NCBI GenBank assembly: GCA_036346395.1
Contig: CM070599.1
Coordinates: 19,831,232-19,895,231 of the forward strand
Direction of reading: 5' to 3'
Length of the DNA stretch: 64,000 nt
From: Hsuehochloa calcarea
Taxonomy: Eukaryota; Streptophyta; Magnoliopsida; Poales; Poaceae
Position numbers and translations under genes: made by a program. Positions 44,919 through 57,474 of the stretch are shown here, piece by piece; within the stretch, counting starts at the first letter, position 1; every line of letters begins with the position of its first letter. Below the pieces are notes generated by a model. That model worked only from the letters and a program-made list of their open reading frames with translations, did not search any database and was not told where the DNA came from.

Positions 44919-47900
44919 TGTGAGACCCCGGTTTATCCGGCTTGTAATGCTTAACCATCCATTCGGTCCTAGCATAACAAAACAGATAATCCGAGACTCG
45001 AGACATGTATACTTCCCAGAGTGCAGTATACACACCTCATCACAAAATTTATGTATCAATTCCATTCATCCACATAGAACCGAAACACGTAATGTAATGA
45101 AGTATTAATAATATTAAACCGAGTTATTACAAAAGAGAGGCCAACCGGCCAACAATAAAAGAGACAACAATAACTAAACAGCGGAAGCAAAAGTGCCATA
45201 AGATGGCTACAACAAAAGAGCCAATCAGTGTGCCTTTACCCCACAAGGCAACCGCCAGGACCGCCAAGCTAGTCGCCAAACCGAAGCACATCTCACAAAA
45301 GTGAGGCCCTTGGGGCTCACCTTCTTCCCCAAAACAAAAGCGGTAGGCAAAAGCCGGTGAGTACTTTGAATGTACTGCAAGACTTACATGTGGAATAACA
45401 AACACTGTACATATACTACATGCAAGCTTAATCAACGAGAGGTCATAGGTTTCATTTTAGCATAAAGCAAGTTTTCATTTGCAATAATATAATAGATTGA
45501 AAGCAATTTAACAAATCTGTTTTTAATGTTCAAATAACCGAAAGAACAATATTAATAACGGTAAATAGACAACAATGATCCTGGAAGTGACTAACCCAAT
45601 AGTCACCACAACGATGAGTATGAATTACCCATTCATACCAACCATGTCAAGTTTTAAATTTTAAAAACAAATGTTGTAGTCTAACTCTTGGAAGACCTCC
45701 CCAAGCGTGTCCATAACCTAGGACGAGGCTATTCGAATAGTTTTATCCCTGCAGGGTGTACCAACTTACCATTATGCCCAAGTCCAAATCAGTTTTCATT
45801 TTCAGTTTTTGATTTGCAAAATTAACAAAGCACAAAGTGCTGGACATAATGAAAGAATAATAATTTTTGTGTGATCAAGACCATCGACTAAGTCGATGAT
45901 CACCCAAAGCTACCGAACTAAGCATGGCTAAGCATAAAGACTCGTATGCTACTAAGTGACAAGAGCTCATCCAACGAACTCTAATCACAGCAAATAACCT
46001 AGGCTCAAGTAGTAGAGAATAACAATATCCTACAGATTATGCAACTATAGGATCAACTAACCATAATTTAACACAAAGTAGCAATGCATACATACAGTTG
46101 AATTCAAAATATTAAACTTGTAAAATAATAGGATTAACATGATCAAACTGCTTGCCTGCTTGTTGCGGGTCAAGATGTTCTTTGAGGATCACTCTCGGTA
46201 TCAATGTGCTCTTCGGATCCTATCGAAAGAACCAAAAAGAACCAATAAGGCAAAAGAAATCGAAAAGATCCAACAGCCAACTTCAACAAAAAGCTCTCAA
46301 ATTTTTACAGTAGAAAGAGCATGATTTTTATGAACTAATGCAACAAGAACCAATTGATTTGGATTCTTGATGCAAAAGATATGGCCAAAACAATTTTGCT
46401 CAGCTTTCATAAATCAAAAATGCTACTATTCATTAGCAAAATTTTATGGAGCTATACTGAGTCTGAAAACATTTTTAACTTAAAGTCTAGTTAAAAACAT
46501 AACCAACAAAATTTGAATCAACCGAAAAGGATTTGGAATGAATTAGTTATGCATTTTACAAGTTATCATATTTTTGGTTGACAAATAAATCCTTTCGAAA
46601 TCGGGAATTAAAGCAGCGTGGCGAGCGAGGGCGTCGATCTCGGATCCGACGGTCCGCGTTCAGCGCTTCTTGCGCGCGGATTACAAACCCTAAGCGCTCA
46701 CCGTTGGATCGGATCCAACGGTTCACGTGGATCAGGACGTTCGGCGGTCCGAACGTTCACACGCATAGGAGCCGTTGATCTTGGATCCAACGGTCCACAC
46801 GGATCGAACCTTTCGGACGGTCCGAACGTTCACTCAGATCTGGACCGTTGATCAAAGGATCGACGGTCCACAACGACTCAAGTTCAAACTTTCGTCCCAG
46901 ATTTTCGTCCGACAAAATGACTGGGAAGAACGGCTCGCCGCCAGCGACTCTGGCCACGGCGGTGCGAGCAAATGCCCAAAATGGGTTGCTAACAACCTTG
47001 CGCACACAATGGTACCAGAAATTTCAGCTGCGGCGTCCTAGAACGCCGGCAAGCCGGAGATGACCGAGATGACCGAAAATGGTCAAAAACGAAAATAGCA
47101 AATGAGCTCTGCTGCGGTCCAAGCGGCGAGTGCCAAGCAACTAGGGACTAAGAGGGTTACCCGAGCACGGAGAAAGCCTGAGGGGGTGGAGCCGCTCGAT
47201 GAAGAAAAATAGGGCTTTCGGCGAAAGGGGAAATTCAAAATTAAGTTGCTCCTCTGAAAAACCCAAATTGAGTGAGGGTTAATACTCTTAGAGATGGTAA
47301 ATGGCGAGGAAGCAAGGGTTTAGAAAGAGAAGGCCGGAGCACCACTTTCACGAAGAGGTTGGAGCTTCAACAATGGCGCCGAGAGCAATTTTTGAAATGG
47401 AGCTCGAGCAATGCACTATGATGGTTACGGAGCTCAAGGGTGTTCAAAGGATGCTAAGGAAGCCCTGGAGGAGTTTTATAGCCGAAGGGGCAAGGAAGAA
47501 GCAGCGGGAAGAAAAATGGCGAACTCGTGTTGAGGTCGGTGAGGGCGACGGAGCACGTGAACTCGAGGAGGGCGGCGACTTGAGGCGGTGGGGACGGGAG
47601 CAATAAATGCCGAGTCGTTGGCCAAAAGCCGAGGTGACCGACGCCGCTACGCTCTGCAATTTTCACCGCCTTCGTTGACTTGGTGGCCTTGCGCGAGCGA
47701 GGAAGACGATAGCCGCCACCGTTGGATTTCAATCGGACGGTTCAAAAGAAACACGGCGATTAGAACGGTTTGAGCGCTAACTTGATCTGGGCGTTGATTT
47801 GGATCCTACGGTCCACGTTGCGCGAGGCGTTCGGGCGGTCCGACGTTGCCTCTTTTGAGCGCCGATCTTGGATGAGCGGTTGAGCGAGAGGAGGATCGGC

Positions 47901-48524
47901 GGTCGAACGTCACCTCGAGCTTGAACCGCACGATCGAGATCTAACGGTCGAAATTGAACGCGCTGATGTGGTGGGTCGGTGCGATTAGTTGATCCGATCG
48001 AACCGAATGGCTTGGACCCGAGTGTGACTTGAGTCAAGGAATAGTAAAAGCTGATTTTGAGTTATTTCTTTGGTGACTAAGGATAATTAATTGAGATATC
48101 AAACAAGCTCCAAAAATTATGAAATTTTAAATGGAGGTTGTGGGCAACAGGAGGAACCTTGTATAAAATTTTCAGAGACATTTATGCACTGCATTTTTCT
48201 CTAAAAATTCCAAAAGGCTATTTTAGGAGTTTGACTAATGTTTGACTTGTCTCAAAATTTATCAAATAATTTCTGAAAATTATGAAATAATTACGAGGTG
48301 TTAACATCACTCCTAGGTTCAAAGAAAATTATTTTCGGGGTTGGGCACAAGATTTTTATGAAGGAGATTTGTGTTGGTGTCCAAATGGTAATTTGATTTT
48401 TGATTTCCCATAATTCCTTTACAACAATTATGGAACCGATTACAAAAATCAAGATCGAGAAAAAGTTTTAATTTCTCCTCATTTTTGTTACATTTGAAAC
48501 ACAAACCAATTTTGGGATGTTACA
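44919..48524 (-). repeat. G4 3' LTR
   Basis: On the minus strand it runs TGTAACATCCC to GGGGTCTCACA. The GC-rich island is at about 46610-47990, with many GGATCCAACGGTCCA-type words, TATAAAA on the minus strand at 47474-47480, and the dyad CTATTCGAATAG at 45729-45740. Open frames in it are not conserved between the two LTR copies. Confidence 0.95.
47474..47480 (-). promoter_or_regulatory. TATA box in G4 3' LTR
   Basis: TATAAAA on the minus strand follows CGGCTA and precedes CTCCTCC. The same is seen at 56353-56359 in the 5' LTR. Confidence 0.6.
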
Positions 48525-48540
48525 AAACCTCCCCCTTACA
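48525..48540 (-). other. G4 polypurine tract
   Basis: TGTAAGGGGGAGGTTT on the minus strand abuts the 3' LTR start, as expected for plus-strand DNA priming. Confidence 0.85.
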
Positions 48541-48563
48541 AAAATCTCGTCCAGAGATTTGGC

Positions 48564-48803
48564 TCACTCGGTAAAGAAAGATGGATAGTGCGCGGAGGCG
48601 ATCTTCCCTTTCCCAAGTAGCCTCATCCTCGGAGCAGTTCGACCATCGAACTTTAAGGAATCGATGGCTCTATTCCTTGTTCTTCGTTCGGTCTCTTCAA
48701 GGATGCGAACAGGTGCTCCTTGTAGGTCAAATCTTCTGGACATCGAGAGTTTCCAGCGGAGCTTCCTCTGTTGGAACACGAGGCACTTCTTTAATTGGGA
48801 CAC
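48564..48803 (-). pseudogene. G4 chromodomain region (frameshifted)
   Basis: The minus strand reads SQLKKCLVFQQ, then GAPVRILEETERRTRNRAID, the first part of a chromoviral chromodomain. The remainder (typically K/RWS..EATWE..L...YP) lies in other frames, ending YPSFFTE near 48564. Chromodomains at the integrase C-terminus direct chromovirus insertion to chromatin with specific histone marks. At least one frameshift breaks the domain. Confidence 0.75.
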
Positions 48804-48825
48804 GTGGAAAACATCATGTACCCCT

Positions 48826-49692
48826 TCAAGTGCGGTAGCAACGCCAACTTATAGGCAACGACTCCTTTCTTCTCGATCTGCAGTAAGGACCGACATATCG
48901 AGGAGCTAACTTTCCCTTGGCCAAGCGTTGATGGCCCTTCAAAGGAGAGACTTTGAGATAAACAAAGTCATTAGGCTCAAAGTTCAACTCGCGACGATGG
49001 CGATCCGCATAGCTCTTTTGCTGGATTGAGGCATGCGCAGCGATCACGAATAAGTGGACTTGACTCTCGGCCTCATTGATCGAGTCGGGCCAAAGAATGG
49101 TCTTCGCGGTCTCGGACCAATTCAACGGGGTTACGCACTTTCTCCGTATAAGGCCTCGAAAGGTGCCATGCCGAGGGCGGCCCGAAAGTCGTTGTTATAA
49201 GAAAACTTCGGCGAATGGCAAGCATTTTTCCCAATGCTTTCCATATGAAAGAACACAAGCACGAGCATGTCTTCCAACACTTGGTTGACCCTCTCGGTTT
49301 GACCATCGGTTTGAGGATGATATGCGGTGCTAAAGTTAAGATGGGTTCCCATAGCCTCTTGCCAGACTATGCCAAAATCGAGAAGTGAGCAGGAACCACG
49401 ATCGAAATGATCGTCTTGGGATCCCATGCAAACTCACAATTCTGGCGATATAGAGCTCAGCTAGGAGTCCCACGCGAAGCTGCGTCTTGACAGGAATGAA
49501 ATGAGCCACTTTCGTCAAGCGATCGATGACGACCCAAATGGCATCATTTCCCTTAGGCGACCTGGGTAGACCGGTGACAAAATCCATCCCGATCGAGTCC
49601 CACTTCCATTCCGGAATAGGCAATGGCTGAAGCAGTCCTGCTGGACGCTGATGCTCGGCCTTGACACGACGACACACGTCGCGACTCGACAA
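48826..49692 (-). pseudogene. G4 integrase core and C-terminal region (frameshifted)
   Basis: In successive frames the minus strand gives WDSIGMDFVTGLPRSPKG (first catalytic aspartate) and IDRLTKVAHFIPVKTQ at 49336-49692. FDRGSCSLLDFG (second aspartate) and STAYHPQTDGQTERVNQVLE (with the catalytic glutamate) lie at 49131-49427. Then come HASIQQKSYADRHRREL and APRYVGPY at 48826-49125, the GPY/F module typical of chromoviruses. All three DDE residues are readable. At least three frame changes separate the blocks, with no clear in-frame stops inside them. Confidence 0.88.
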
Positions 49693-50659
49693 CGAACCGC
49701 AATTTCCTCTTCATTCGGGTCCACCAAAATCCCTGACGGAGATCTTGATACATCTTTGTGGCACCGGGATGAATAGACAAAGGCGAATCATGGGTTTCGC
49801 GGATAATCAAATTCCGCAATTCCATGTCCTTTGGAACCACAAGGCGTTGCCCGAACCTTACAACACCATGCTCATCCTCAGAGAAGCACTTGGCTGTTCC
49901 GTTCTTGACATTTTCCTTGATGCGGCTCACTCCAACATCTGACTGTTGAGCGACCTTAATCCGATCCACCAAGGTTGGTTGCACAACCAGGGTAGCGAGG
50001 GAACCATGCTCAACCAGACCTAAGTTGAGACGCTGAAATTCCTTCAGAAGGGTGGGTTGACATCCCTGGAGCAACAAGGCATTGCAATGCGCTTTGCGAC
50101 TGAGCGCATCGGCAACGACATTAGCCTTGCCCGGATGGTAGTGAATACCCATGTCATAGTCCTTGATCAACTCCAACCATCTCTTTTGCCTGAGGTTCAG
50201 ATCCGGTTGGGTGAACAAATACCTTAGACTTTTATGATCCGAATACACTTTGCAACGATTACCGATTAGGTAATGTCGCCAAATCTTAAGTGCATGAATC
50301 ACTGCAGCTAATTCCAAGTCATGGGTAGGATAGTTGAGTTCATGAGTCCTCAATTGCCTTGATGCATAGGCCACTACCTTGCCTTCTTGCATAAGGACAC
50401 AACCGAGTCCTCGCCGAGAAGCATCGCAAAAGATATCGAAGCTTCGATGAATATCGGGAAGAACGAGAACGGGAGCGGTGGTCAAACGCTTCTTAAGTAC
50501 TTGGAAGCTTTCCTCGCAAGCATCGGACCACAAGAACTTCTTGTCCTTCTTGAGCAACTCCGTCATCGGCTTTGCGATCTTGGAGAAGTTCTCGATAAAA
50601 CGGCGATAATATCCAGCTAAGCAGAAAACTCCGCGCCGGTTGCAAGTAGGTGAACCCAT
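49693..50659 (-). pseudogene. G4 RNase H and integrase zinc-binding domain
   Basis: One open block of over 300 codons reads RFIENFSKIAKPMTELLKKD (RT thumb), FDIFCDASRRGLGCVLMQEG (RNase H, first acidic residue), THDLELAAVIHALKIWRHYL (second) and VYSDHKSLRYLF (third). IVHYHPGK-like GIHYHPGKANVVADALSRKA follows, then THDSPLSIHPGATKMYQDLR with the two histidines of the HHCC zinc finger. The RNase H removes element RNA from the hybrid during cDNA synthesis. The block is open and well conserved, and frame changes occur only at its ends. Residues after about 49780 run out of frame. Confidence 0.9.
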
Positions 50660-50737
50660 GAAAGAACATCGCTGACCTTGCTAGGGTCAGCGGCCACGCC
50701 TCTATTTGAAAGAACATGGCCCGGAAGGCCACTTCCT

Positions 50738-51574
50738 TCAACGTAGCGCGCACTTGCTTGAACTTTGCATACGGTGATGCTCACGAAGCTTGCCTAACAC
50801 AAGCCTCGGATGCTCATCGTGTTGCTCATCATCCTTGGAATAGATGAGAATATCATCGATGAAGACCACGACAAACTTATCCAAATACTCCATGAATACC
50901 GAATTCATGAGGTTCATGAACAAAGCGGGAGCATTGGTTAAGCCAAATGACATGACGGTGTACTCATACAAGCCGTAGCGAGTAGAAAGCCGTCTTTGGA
51001 ATATCCTCGGTCGTATCCGAACATGATGATATCCCATTCTCAAATCAATCTTGGAGAATACTCGAGCTCCAGTTAATTGATCAAAGAGATCATCAATGCG
51101 GGCAATGGATACTTGTTCTTTACGTTACCTCATTAAGCGGACGGTAATCAACGACATGCGCAAAGTATTGTCCTTCTTCTTTACGAAGATTCTTTGGACA
51201 ACCCCACGGAGATGAGATAGGGCGGATGAATCCTTTTCTTGCAGCTCATTCAGTTGCTTCTTCAACTCCACCAACTCGTTCGGTGGCATCCGATAATGCC
51301 TCTTTGAAATCGGGGCAGTACCGGGAGCCAACTCAATCACAAACTCGAGGTCTCGAACTGGTGGCATTCCTGGAAGAGCTTCCGGAAAGACATCAATGAA
51401 GTCACGAACTGTTGGGACTTCACTAATATCTAGAGCGGGCTTCGCTTCAAGCGCGAAGAGATGCGGGCCTAGCGACCGGCGGCGAACGAACCCGCTCACG
51501 GAAGGACTAGATAGAGGCGCACTTCTTGGCACAATCGATGTGTCCCTTATGCCGAGACAGCCAATCCATACCAA
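50738..51574 (-). pseudogene. G4 reverse transcriptase (frameshifted)
   Basis: The upstream block at 51125-51574 has DFIDVFPEALPGMPPVRDLE, then PGTAPISKRHYRMPPNELVE and RIFVKKKDNTLRM, the fingers of a gypsy RT. The block at 50738-51043 has YHHVRIR, TRYGLYEYTVMSFGLTNAPA and FVVVFIDDILIYSKD with the catalytic FIDD (YxDD class) box. The domain copies element RNA into DNA. The sequence between 51043 and 51125 changes frame. No stop is seen within the blocks. Confidence 0.88.
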
Positions 51575-51840
51575 GAATTACATCTATACTTGCTGAATGA
51601 AGGAGGATAAGATTCGCAAAGAATCTCACTCCCTCAATCTCGATTGGGACATCCCTACACTCAGATTCAGCTCTCAACCCCGAATCAGGAGAGCGAATGA
51701 GCAACGGGACCAATAATGGAGTAAAGAGGAGCTTACTAATAGCGACAAAGACTCAGAAACAAAAGAATGAGATGCTCCTGAATCAAACAAAACAGTAACT
51801 GAATGAGAGTTAACAGAAAGCGTACCCAGCACAACATCGG
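51507..51840 (-). pseudogene. G4 aspartic protease region
   Basis: The minus strand reads VTVLFDSGASHSFVSESL, with the DSGA catalytic motif, near 51740-51800. In another frame come VPIEIEGVRFFANLILL and SIDVILGMDWLSRHKGHIDC at 51507-51713, the conserved C-terminal half with ILGMDWL. The enzyme processes the polyprotein. A frame change lies between the two halves near 51713. Confidence 0.85.
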
Positions 51841-51884
51841 GTACCTCCTGTGCTTCCTCCGCTGAGATGAGGTTGACGCGACCA

Positions 51885-52935
51885 CTACCCACGCCTTGGG
51901 TAGTAGGGACTATCTTCAGGTCCTGAGAAGGACCACCTCCCGCCGCGTCCTCCATTAGGACGAGGGCGCTCTGTCTTCTTAGGGCATTGGTTCGCATAAT
52001 GCCCCTTCCGCTGAGCGAAGCAAGTGACCCGGCGGCCGGGTTGCGGGCCACCTGGCGACTCGCAGTGCACGTGATCGGGCACGGCTGCGAAGGGCGAAGA
52101 ACAGTCTTGACGGCCTCGAAGTCTTGAAGCTTCTTGGCGCGACCTTCGAGACGGACCGAAGCGGGATAGCGGCCCCGGATGACTTGCGGGCCTCCCACTT
52201 GCGCTGCGGGAATCCACAAGTGCTCTCCCGCGTGCTTTCGGCAACGATGGCCTTGTCCACCAAGGCACGGAAATCGGAAAGTCAACGATGGATAGCTTGT
52301 CCTGCAGCTCCTCGGACAAACCATCCTTGAACTTCTCTTGCTTGGCCTCATCAGTGGCCACCTCCTCCGGAGCATAACGAGCCAAATGGTTAAACTCGTA
52401 TAGGTACTCCGTAACGGAGAGACGTCCTTGCCTGAGCGACAAGAACTCCTTCTTCTTGACTTCATCAAGCGGAAGGAATGTGACTCGACGGAAGGCGAGA
52501 CGGAACTCCTCCCAAGTGACGGTGTGGCCGTCGGTGCATGGCGAAAGCTCTCCCACCAAGACGGCCGCACCTCCGGTGGTGCGATGCGAATAGCGCCTTC
52601 TCGTGCTCCTGGCACTGCGCTATGCGAAGCTTTCGCTCGACCAGACGAAGCCAATCGTCTGCGTCAAGCGGGTCCTCAGACCTGGAGAACGTGGGGGGTT
52701 GAGTGCGAAGAAACTCCGCGAGTCCCCCACGCGGCTGATGACCACTCCCTTGCCCGGATCCTGAAGCACCGGTAAGGGCGGAAGTGTTGCGCGCAATGAC
52801 GTCCAGAAGAACCCTCCTGTCCTCTGCACGGTTGCGCTCGATCTGAAGAAGGACCTCGGCCATGGTCGGAGGAGGAGGAAGATCCTCGTCCGGACCAGCT
52901 GACTGGCCTTGGCCGCTACGAGTGCGCCCGGCCAT
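51885..52935 (-). pseudogene. G4 gag (frameshifted, damaged zinc knuckle)
   Basis: ATG at 52935 opens MAGRTRSGQGQSAGPDEDLP. LRTQPPTFSRSEDPLDADDW and LRLVERKLRIAQC, the start of the retrotransposon gag domain, follow. The next frame carries TWEEFRLAFRRVTFLPLDEV, FLSLRQGRLSVTEYLYEFN and LARYAPEEVATDEAK, typical of the gag core. The C-terminus has TCFAQRKGHYANQCPKK, a CCHC-type knuckle with its second cysteine missing. Gag assembles the particle and binds RNA. At least one frameshift lies near 52560. Confidence 0.85.
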
Positions 52936-53059
52936 CCTGTTACAAGAAACTTTGGTTAAAACTAGACTCAAAGATTCACAGCCGAAAGAAAGCGAAAAGC
53001 TAACGACTAGGGGAATGGAATATCACCCTAACCGAAAGCCAAAAACAGTATGTGTATAA

Positions 53060-53818
53060 ATTTAAACCTGCTTATATAAAAAAAAGACTCCAAAAACGGC
53101 AAGGAATCATAAAACCAAAACTCAACTTCCCAATGCAACTAGCCCGTATTGAATGAACGAGTAATTGATTGAGAAGATAAAAAGCAGAAGATTAAGGTAA
53201 GATCTATTACCACTAAAGAGCAAGGTTCAATCAACGAAAAATAGTGTTAGATACTTAGCTAACTAGTATCACATCTTACCCCTTTTATTCCCACAAGTTT
53301 TAGTTGATTAAACTCTCATTTTCTACCCCATTAGAAACCATCGAGCTTCTTTGTCAGGAAATGGAAGTTCTTTGTAGTGATTTTGCATCCAAGCTCCGGT
53401 AGAAGTCTTCCATCCTAGAAACTTCAAAATCGGCACACTTCAACTTGCCAAGCTCGGTGGTCCCATCGAAACCATTGAGCTCATTGTCTGAAATTGAAGG
53501 GTCTTGTCAGATTCGCATCAAGCCTCTAGCCGAAATCTTGATCCGAAACTTCAAAACCCTAAGCACTTCAATTTGCCAAACTCGGTGGTTCCCAAAACCC
53601 ATTTAATCGATAACACTATCTTTGAAAAGGAGAGGTAAACAATTTTCAAAACTCAAATTAGAGTAAGATGAGAGGAGAAAGCTAAGATAGGTAAGGAATA
53701 AAATCGAGAACTTACTTAAGCTTTCAAAATCATTTGATACTTTGAAATTAAGTTTTCAAAATATCCTAAAGGCGACCAACTTGGGTTACTACGGTCAAGT
53801 ATGGCTCGATACAAACCT
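53060..53818 (-). other. G4 5' leader with primer binding site and imperfect repeat
   Basis: This is untranslated sequence between the 5' LTR and gag. A degenerate primer binding site (TGTATCGAGCC on the minus strand, about 53803-53814) follows the LTR; compared with TGGTATCAGAGCC it lacks a G and an A. An imperfect duplication of about 125 bp covers roughly 53335-53600, with shared words AACTTCAAAA, CTTCAA(C/T)TTGCCAA and CTCGGTGGT. Confidence 0.65.
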
Positions 53819-56800
53819 TGTGAGACCCGGTTTATCAAACTTGTAATCTTAACCATCCATTCGGTCCTAGCATCACAAAGCAGATAATCCGAGACTCGAG
53901 ACATGTATACTTCCCAGTGCGATATACACACCTCATCACAAAATTTATGTATCAATTCCATTCATCCACATAGAACCGAAACACGAGCAAGCAGTATTAA
54001 TAATATTAAACCGAGTTATTACAAAAAGAGAGGCCAACAGGCCAACAATAAAAGAGACAACAATAACTAAGCAATGGAAGCAAAAGTGCCATAAGATGGC
54101 TACAACAAAGAGCCAATCGGTGTGCCTTTACCCCACAAGGCAACCGACAGGACCGCCAAGCTAGTCGCCAAACCGAAGCACATCTCACAAAAGTGAGGCC
54201 CTTGGGGCTCACCTTCTTTCCTCGCAGAACAAAAGCGTAGGCAAAAAGCGGTGAGTACTTTGAATGTACTGCATAAGACTTACATGTGGAATAACAAACT
54301 GTACATATACTACATGCAAGCTTAATCAACGATGAGGTCAGAGGTTTCATTTTAGCATAAAGCAAGTTTTCATTTGCAATAATATAATAGATTGAAAGCA
54401 ATTTAACAAATCTGTTTTTAATGTTCAAATAACCGAAAGAACAATATTAATAACGGTAAATAGACAACAATGATCACGAAGTGACTAACCCAATAGTCAC
54501 CACAACAGTAGTATGAATTACCCATTCATACCAACCATGTCAAGTTTTAAATTTTAAAACAAATGTTGTAGTCTAACTCTTGGAAGACCTCCCCAAGCGT
54601 GTCCATAACCTAGGGCGAGGCTATTCGAATAGTTTTATCCTGCGAGGTGTACCAACTTACCATTATGCCCAAGTCCAAATCAGTTTTCATTTTCGCTTTT
54701 GATTTGCAAAATTAACAAAGCACAAAGTCTTTGGACATAATGAAAGAATAATAATTTTTGTGTGATCAAGACCATCGACTAAGTCGATGATCGCCCAAAG
54801 CTACCGAACTAAGCATGGCTAAGCATAAAGACTCGTATGCTACTAAGTGACAAGAGCTCATCCAACGAACTCTAATCACAACAAATAACCTAGGCTCAAG
54901 TAGTAGAGAATAACAATATCCTACAGATTATGCAACTATAGGATCAACTAACCATAATTTAACACAAAGTAGCAATGCATACATACAGTTGAATTCAAAA
55001 TATTAAACTTGTAAAATAATAGGATTAACATGATCAAAGCGCTTGCACTGCTTGTTGGGTCAAGATGTTCTTTGAGGATCACTCTCGGTATCAATGTGCT
55101 CTTGGATCCTATCGAAAGAACCAAAAAGAACCAATAAGGCAAAAGAAACCGAAAAGATCCAACAGCCAACTTCAACAAAAGCTCTCAAATTTTACAGTAG
55201 AAAGAGCATGATTTTTATGAACTAATGCAACAAGAACCAATTGATTTGGATTCTTGATGCAAAAGATATGGCCAAAACAATTTTGCTCACTTTCATAAAT
55301 CAAAATGCTACTATTCATTAGCAAAATTTTATGGAGCTATCTGAGTCTGAAAACATTTTTAACTTAAAGTCTAGTTAAAAACATAACCAACAAAATTTGA
55401 ATCAACCGAAAAGGATTTGGAATGAATTAGTTATGCATTTTACAAGTTATCATATTTTTGATTGACAAATAAATCCTTTCGAAATCAGAATTAAAGCAGC
55501 GTGGCGAGCGAGGCGTCGATCTCGGATCCGACGGTCGCGTTCAGCGCTTAACTGTAGCGCGGATTTACAAACCCTAAGCGCTCACCGTTGGATCTCGGAT
55601 CCAACGGTTCACGTGGATCGGGGCGTTCGGCGGTCCGAACGTTCACACGCATAGGAGCCGTTGATCTTGGATCCAACGGTCCACACGGATCGAACCTTTC
55701 GGACGGTCGAGCGTTCACTCAGATCTGGACCGTTGATCAAAGGATCGACGGTCCACGACTCAAGTTCAAACTTTCGTCCCGCATTTTCGTCCGACAAAAT
55801 GGCGGGAAGAACGGCTCGCCGGCGACGACTCGCGGCGGTGCGAGCAAATGCCCAAAATGGGTTGCTAACAACCTTGCGCACACAATGGTACCAGAATTTC
55901 AGGCTGCGGCGTCCTAGAACGCCGCAAGCGGAGATGACCGAGATGACGAAAATGGTCAAAAGCGAAAATAGCAAATGAGCTCTGCTGCGGTCCAAGCGAG
56001 CGAGTGCCAAGCAACTAGGGACTAAGAGGGTTACGAGCACGGAGAAAGCACGAGAGGGACCTGAGTCGCTCGATGAAGAAAAATAGGGCTTTCGGTAAAA
56101 GGGGAAATTCAAAATTAAGTTGCTCCTCCTGTGAAAAACCCAAATTGAGTGAGGGTTAATACTCTTAGAGATGGTAAATGGCGAGGAAGCAAGGGTTTAG
56201 AAAGAGAAGGCCGGAGCACCACTTTCACCGAAGAGGTTGGAGCTTCAACAATGGCGCGAGAGCAATTTTTGAAATGGAGCTCGAGCAATGCACTAACAAA
56301 TGGTTCGGAGCTCAAGGGTGTTCAAAGGATGCTAAGGAAGCCACTGGAGGAGTTTTATAGCCGAAAGGGCAAGGAAGAAGCAACGGAAGAAAAATGGCGA
56401 ACTCGTGTTGAGGTCGTGAGGCGGCGGAGCACGTGAACTCGAGGAGGACGACGACTTCGGAGGCGGTGGGGCGGAGCAATAAATCTTGAGTCGTTGGCCA
56501 AAAGCCGAGGTGACCCGACGCTACGCTCGCAATTTTCACCGCCATTATTGACTTGGTGGCGATGCGCGAGCGAGGAAGACGATAGCCGCCACCGTTGGAT
56601 TTCAATCGGACGGTTCAAAAGAAACACGGCGATTAGAACGGTTTGAACGCTAACTTAATCTCGGCCGTTGATTTGGATCCTACGGTCCACGTTGCGCGAG
56701 GCGTTCGGGCGGTCCGACGTTGCCTCTTTTGAGAGCCGATCTTGGATGAGCGGTTGAGCGCAGAGGAGGATCGGCGGTCGAACGTCACCTCGAGCGCGAA

Positions 56801-57399
56801 CCGCACGATCGAGATCTAACGGTCGAAATTGAACGCTGATGTGGTGGTCGGTCGCGATTAGTTGATCCGATCGAACCGAATGGCTTGGACCCGAGTGTGA
56901 CTTGAGTCAAGGAATAGTAAAAGCTGATTTTGAGTTATTTCTTTGGTGACTAAGGATAATTAATTGAGATATCAAACAAGCTCCAAAAATTATGAAATTT
57001 TAAATGGAGGTTGTGGGCAACAGGAGGAACCTTGTATAAAATTTTCAGAGACATTTATGCACTGCATTTTTCTCTAAAAATTCCAGAAGGCTATTTTAGG
57101 AGTTTGACTAATGTTTGACTTGTCTCAAAATTTATCAAATAATTTCTGAAAATTATGAAATAATTCTGAGGTGTTAACATCACTCCTAGGTTCAAAGAAA
57201 ATTATTTTTAGGGGTTGGGCACAAGATTTTTATGAAGGAGATTTGTGTTGGTGTCCAAATGGTAATTTGATTTTTGATTTCCCATAATTCCTTTACAACA
57301 ATTATGGAACTGATTACAAAAATCAAGATCAGAGAAAAAGTTTTAATTTCTCCTCATTTTTGTTACATTTGAAACACAAATCAATTTTGGGATGTTACA
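53819..57399 (-). repeat. G4 5' LTR
   Basis: It pairs with 44919-48524. The GC-rich island is at about 55490-56890, the TATA box at 56353-56359 (minus) and the dyad CTATTCGAATAG at 54621-54632. It ends against the duplicated target GATAT. Confidence 0.95.
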
Positions 57400-57404
57400 G
57401 ATAT

Positions 57405-57474
57405 CGACTCAATAATGTGGACACATGTTAGAAAATATAGTGTTGGATTGACCTACCTTGAGACACTATTGATA
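57405..57474 (+). repeat. RIRE1-like LTR fragment, part 2
   Basis: It matches the reverse complement of about 15525-15600 in the solo LTR at 14166 (CACATGTTAGAAAA, GAGACACTATTGA). It is bounded by G4 and the Helitron. Confidence 0.75.

Larger units (their letters stand above)
44919..57399 (-). mobile_element. Full-length Ty3/gypsy chromovirus G4
   Basis: This 12,481-bp element has LTRs of 3,606 bp (44919-48524) and 3,581 bp (53819-57399). A polypurine tract, a degenerate primer binding site and gag-protease-RT-RNase H-integrase-chromodomain order are present on the minus strand. The perfect duplication GATAT lies at 44914-44918 and 57400-57404. The chromodomain and long LTRs fit the Tekay/Del clade. 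The LTRs differ mainly by short indels. Catalytic motifs are largely intact, but coding blocks are spread over all three frames. It sits inside a RIRE1-like LTR, which reads continuously once G4 is removed. Confidence 0.95.
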
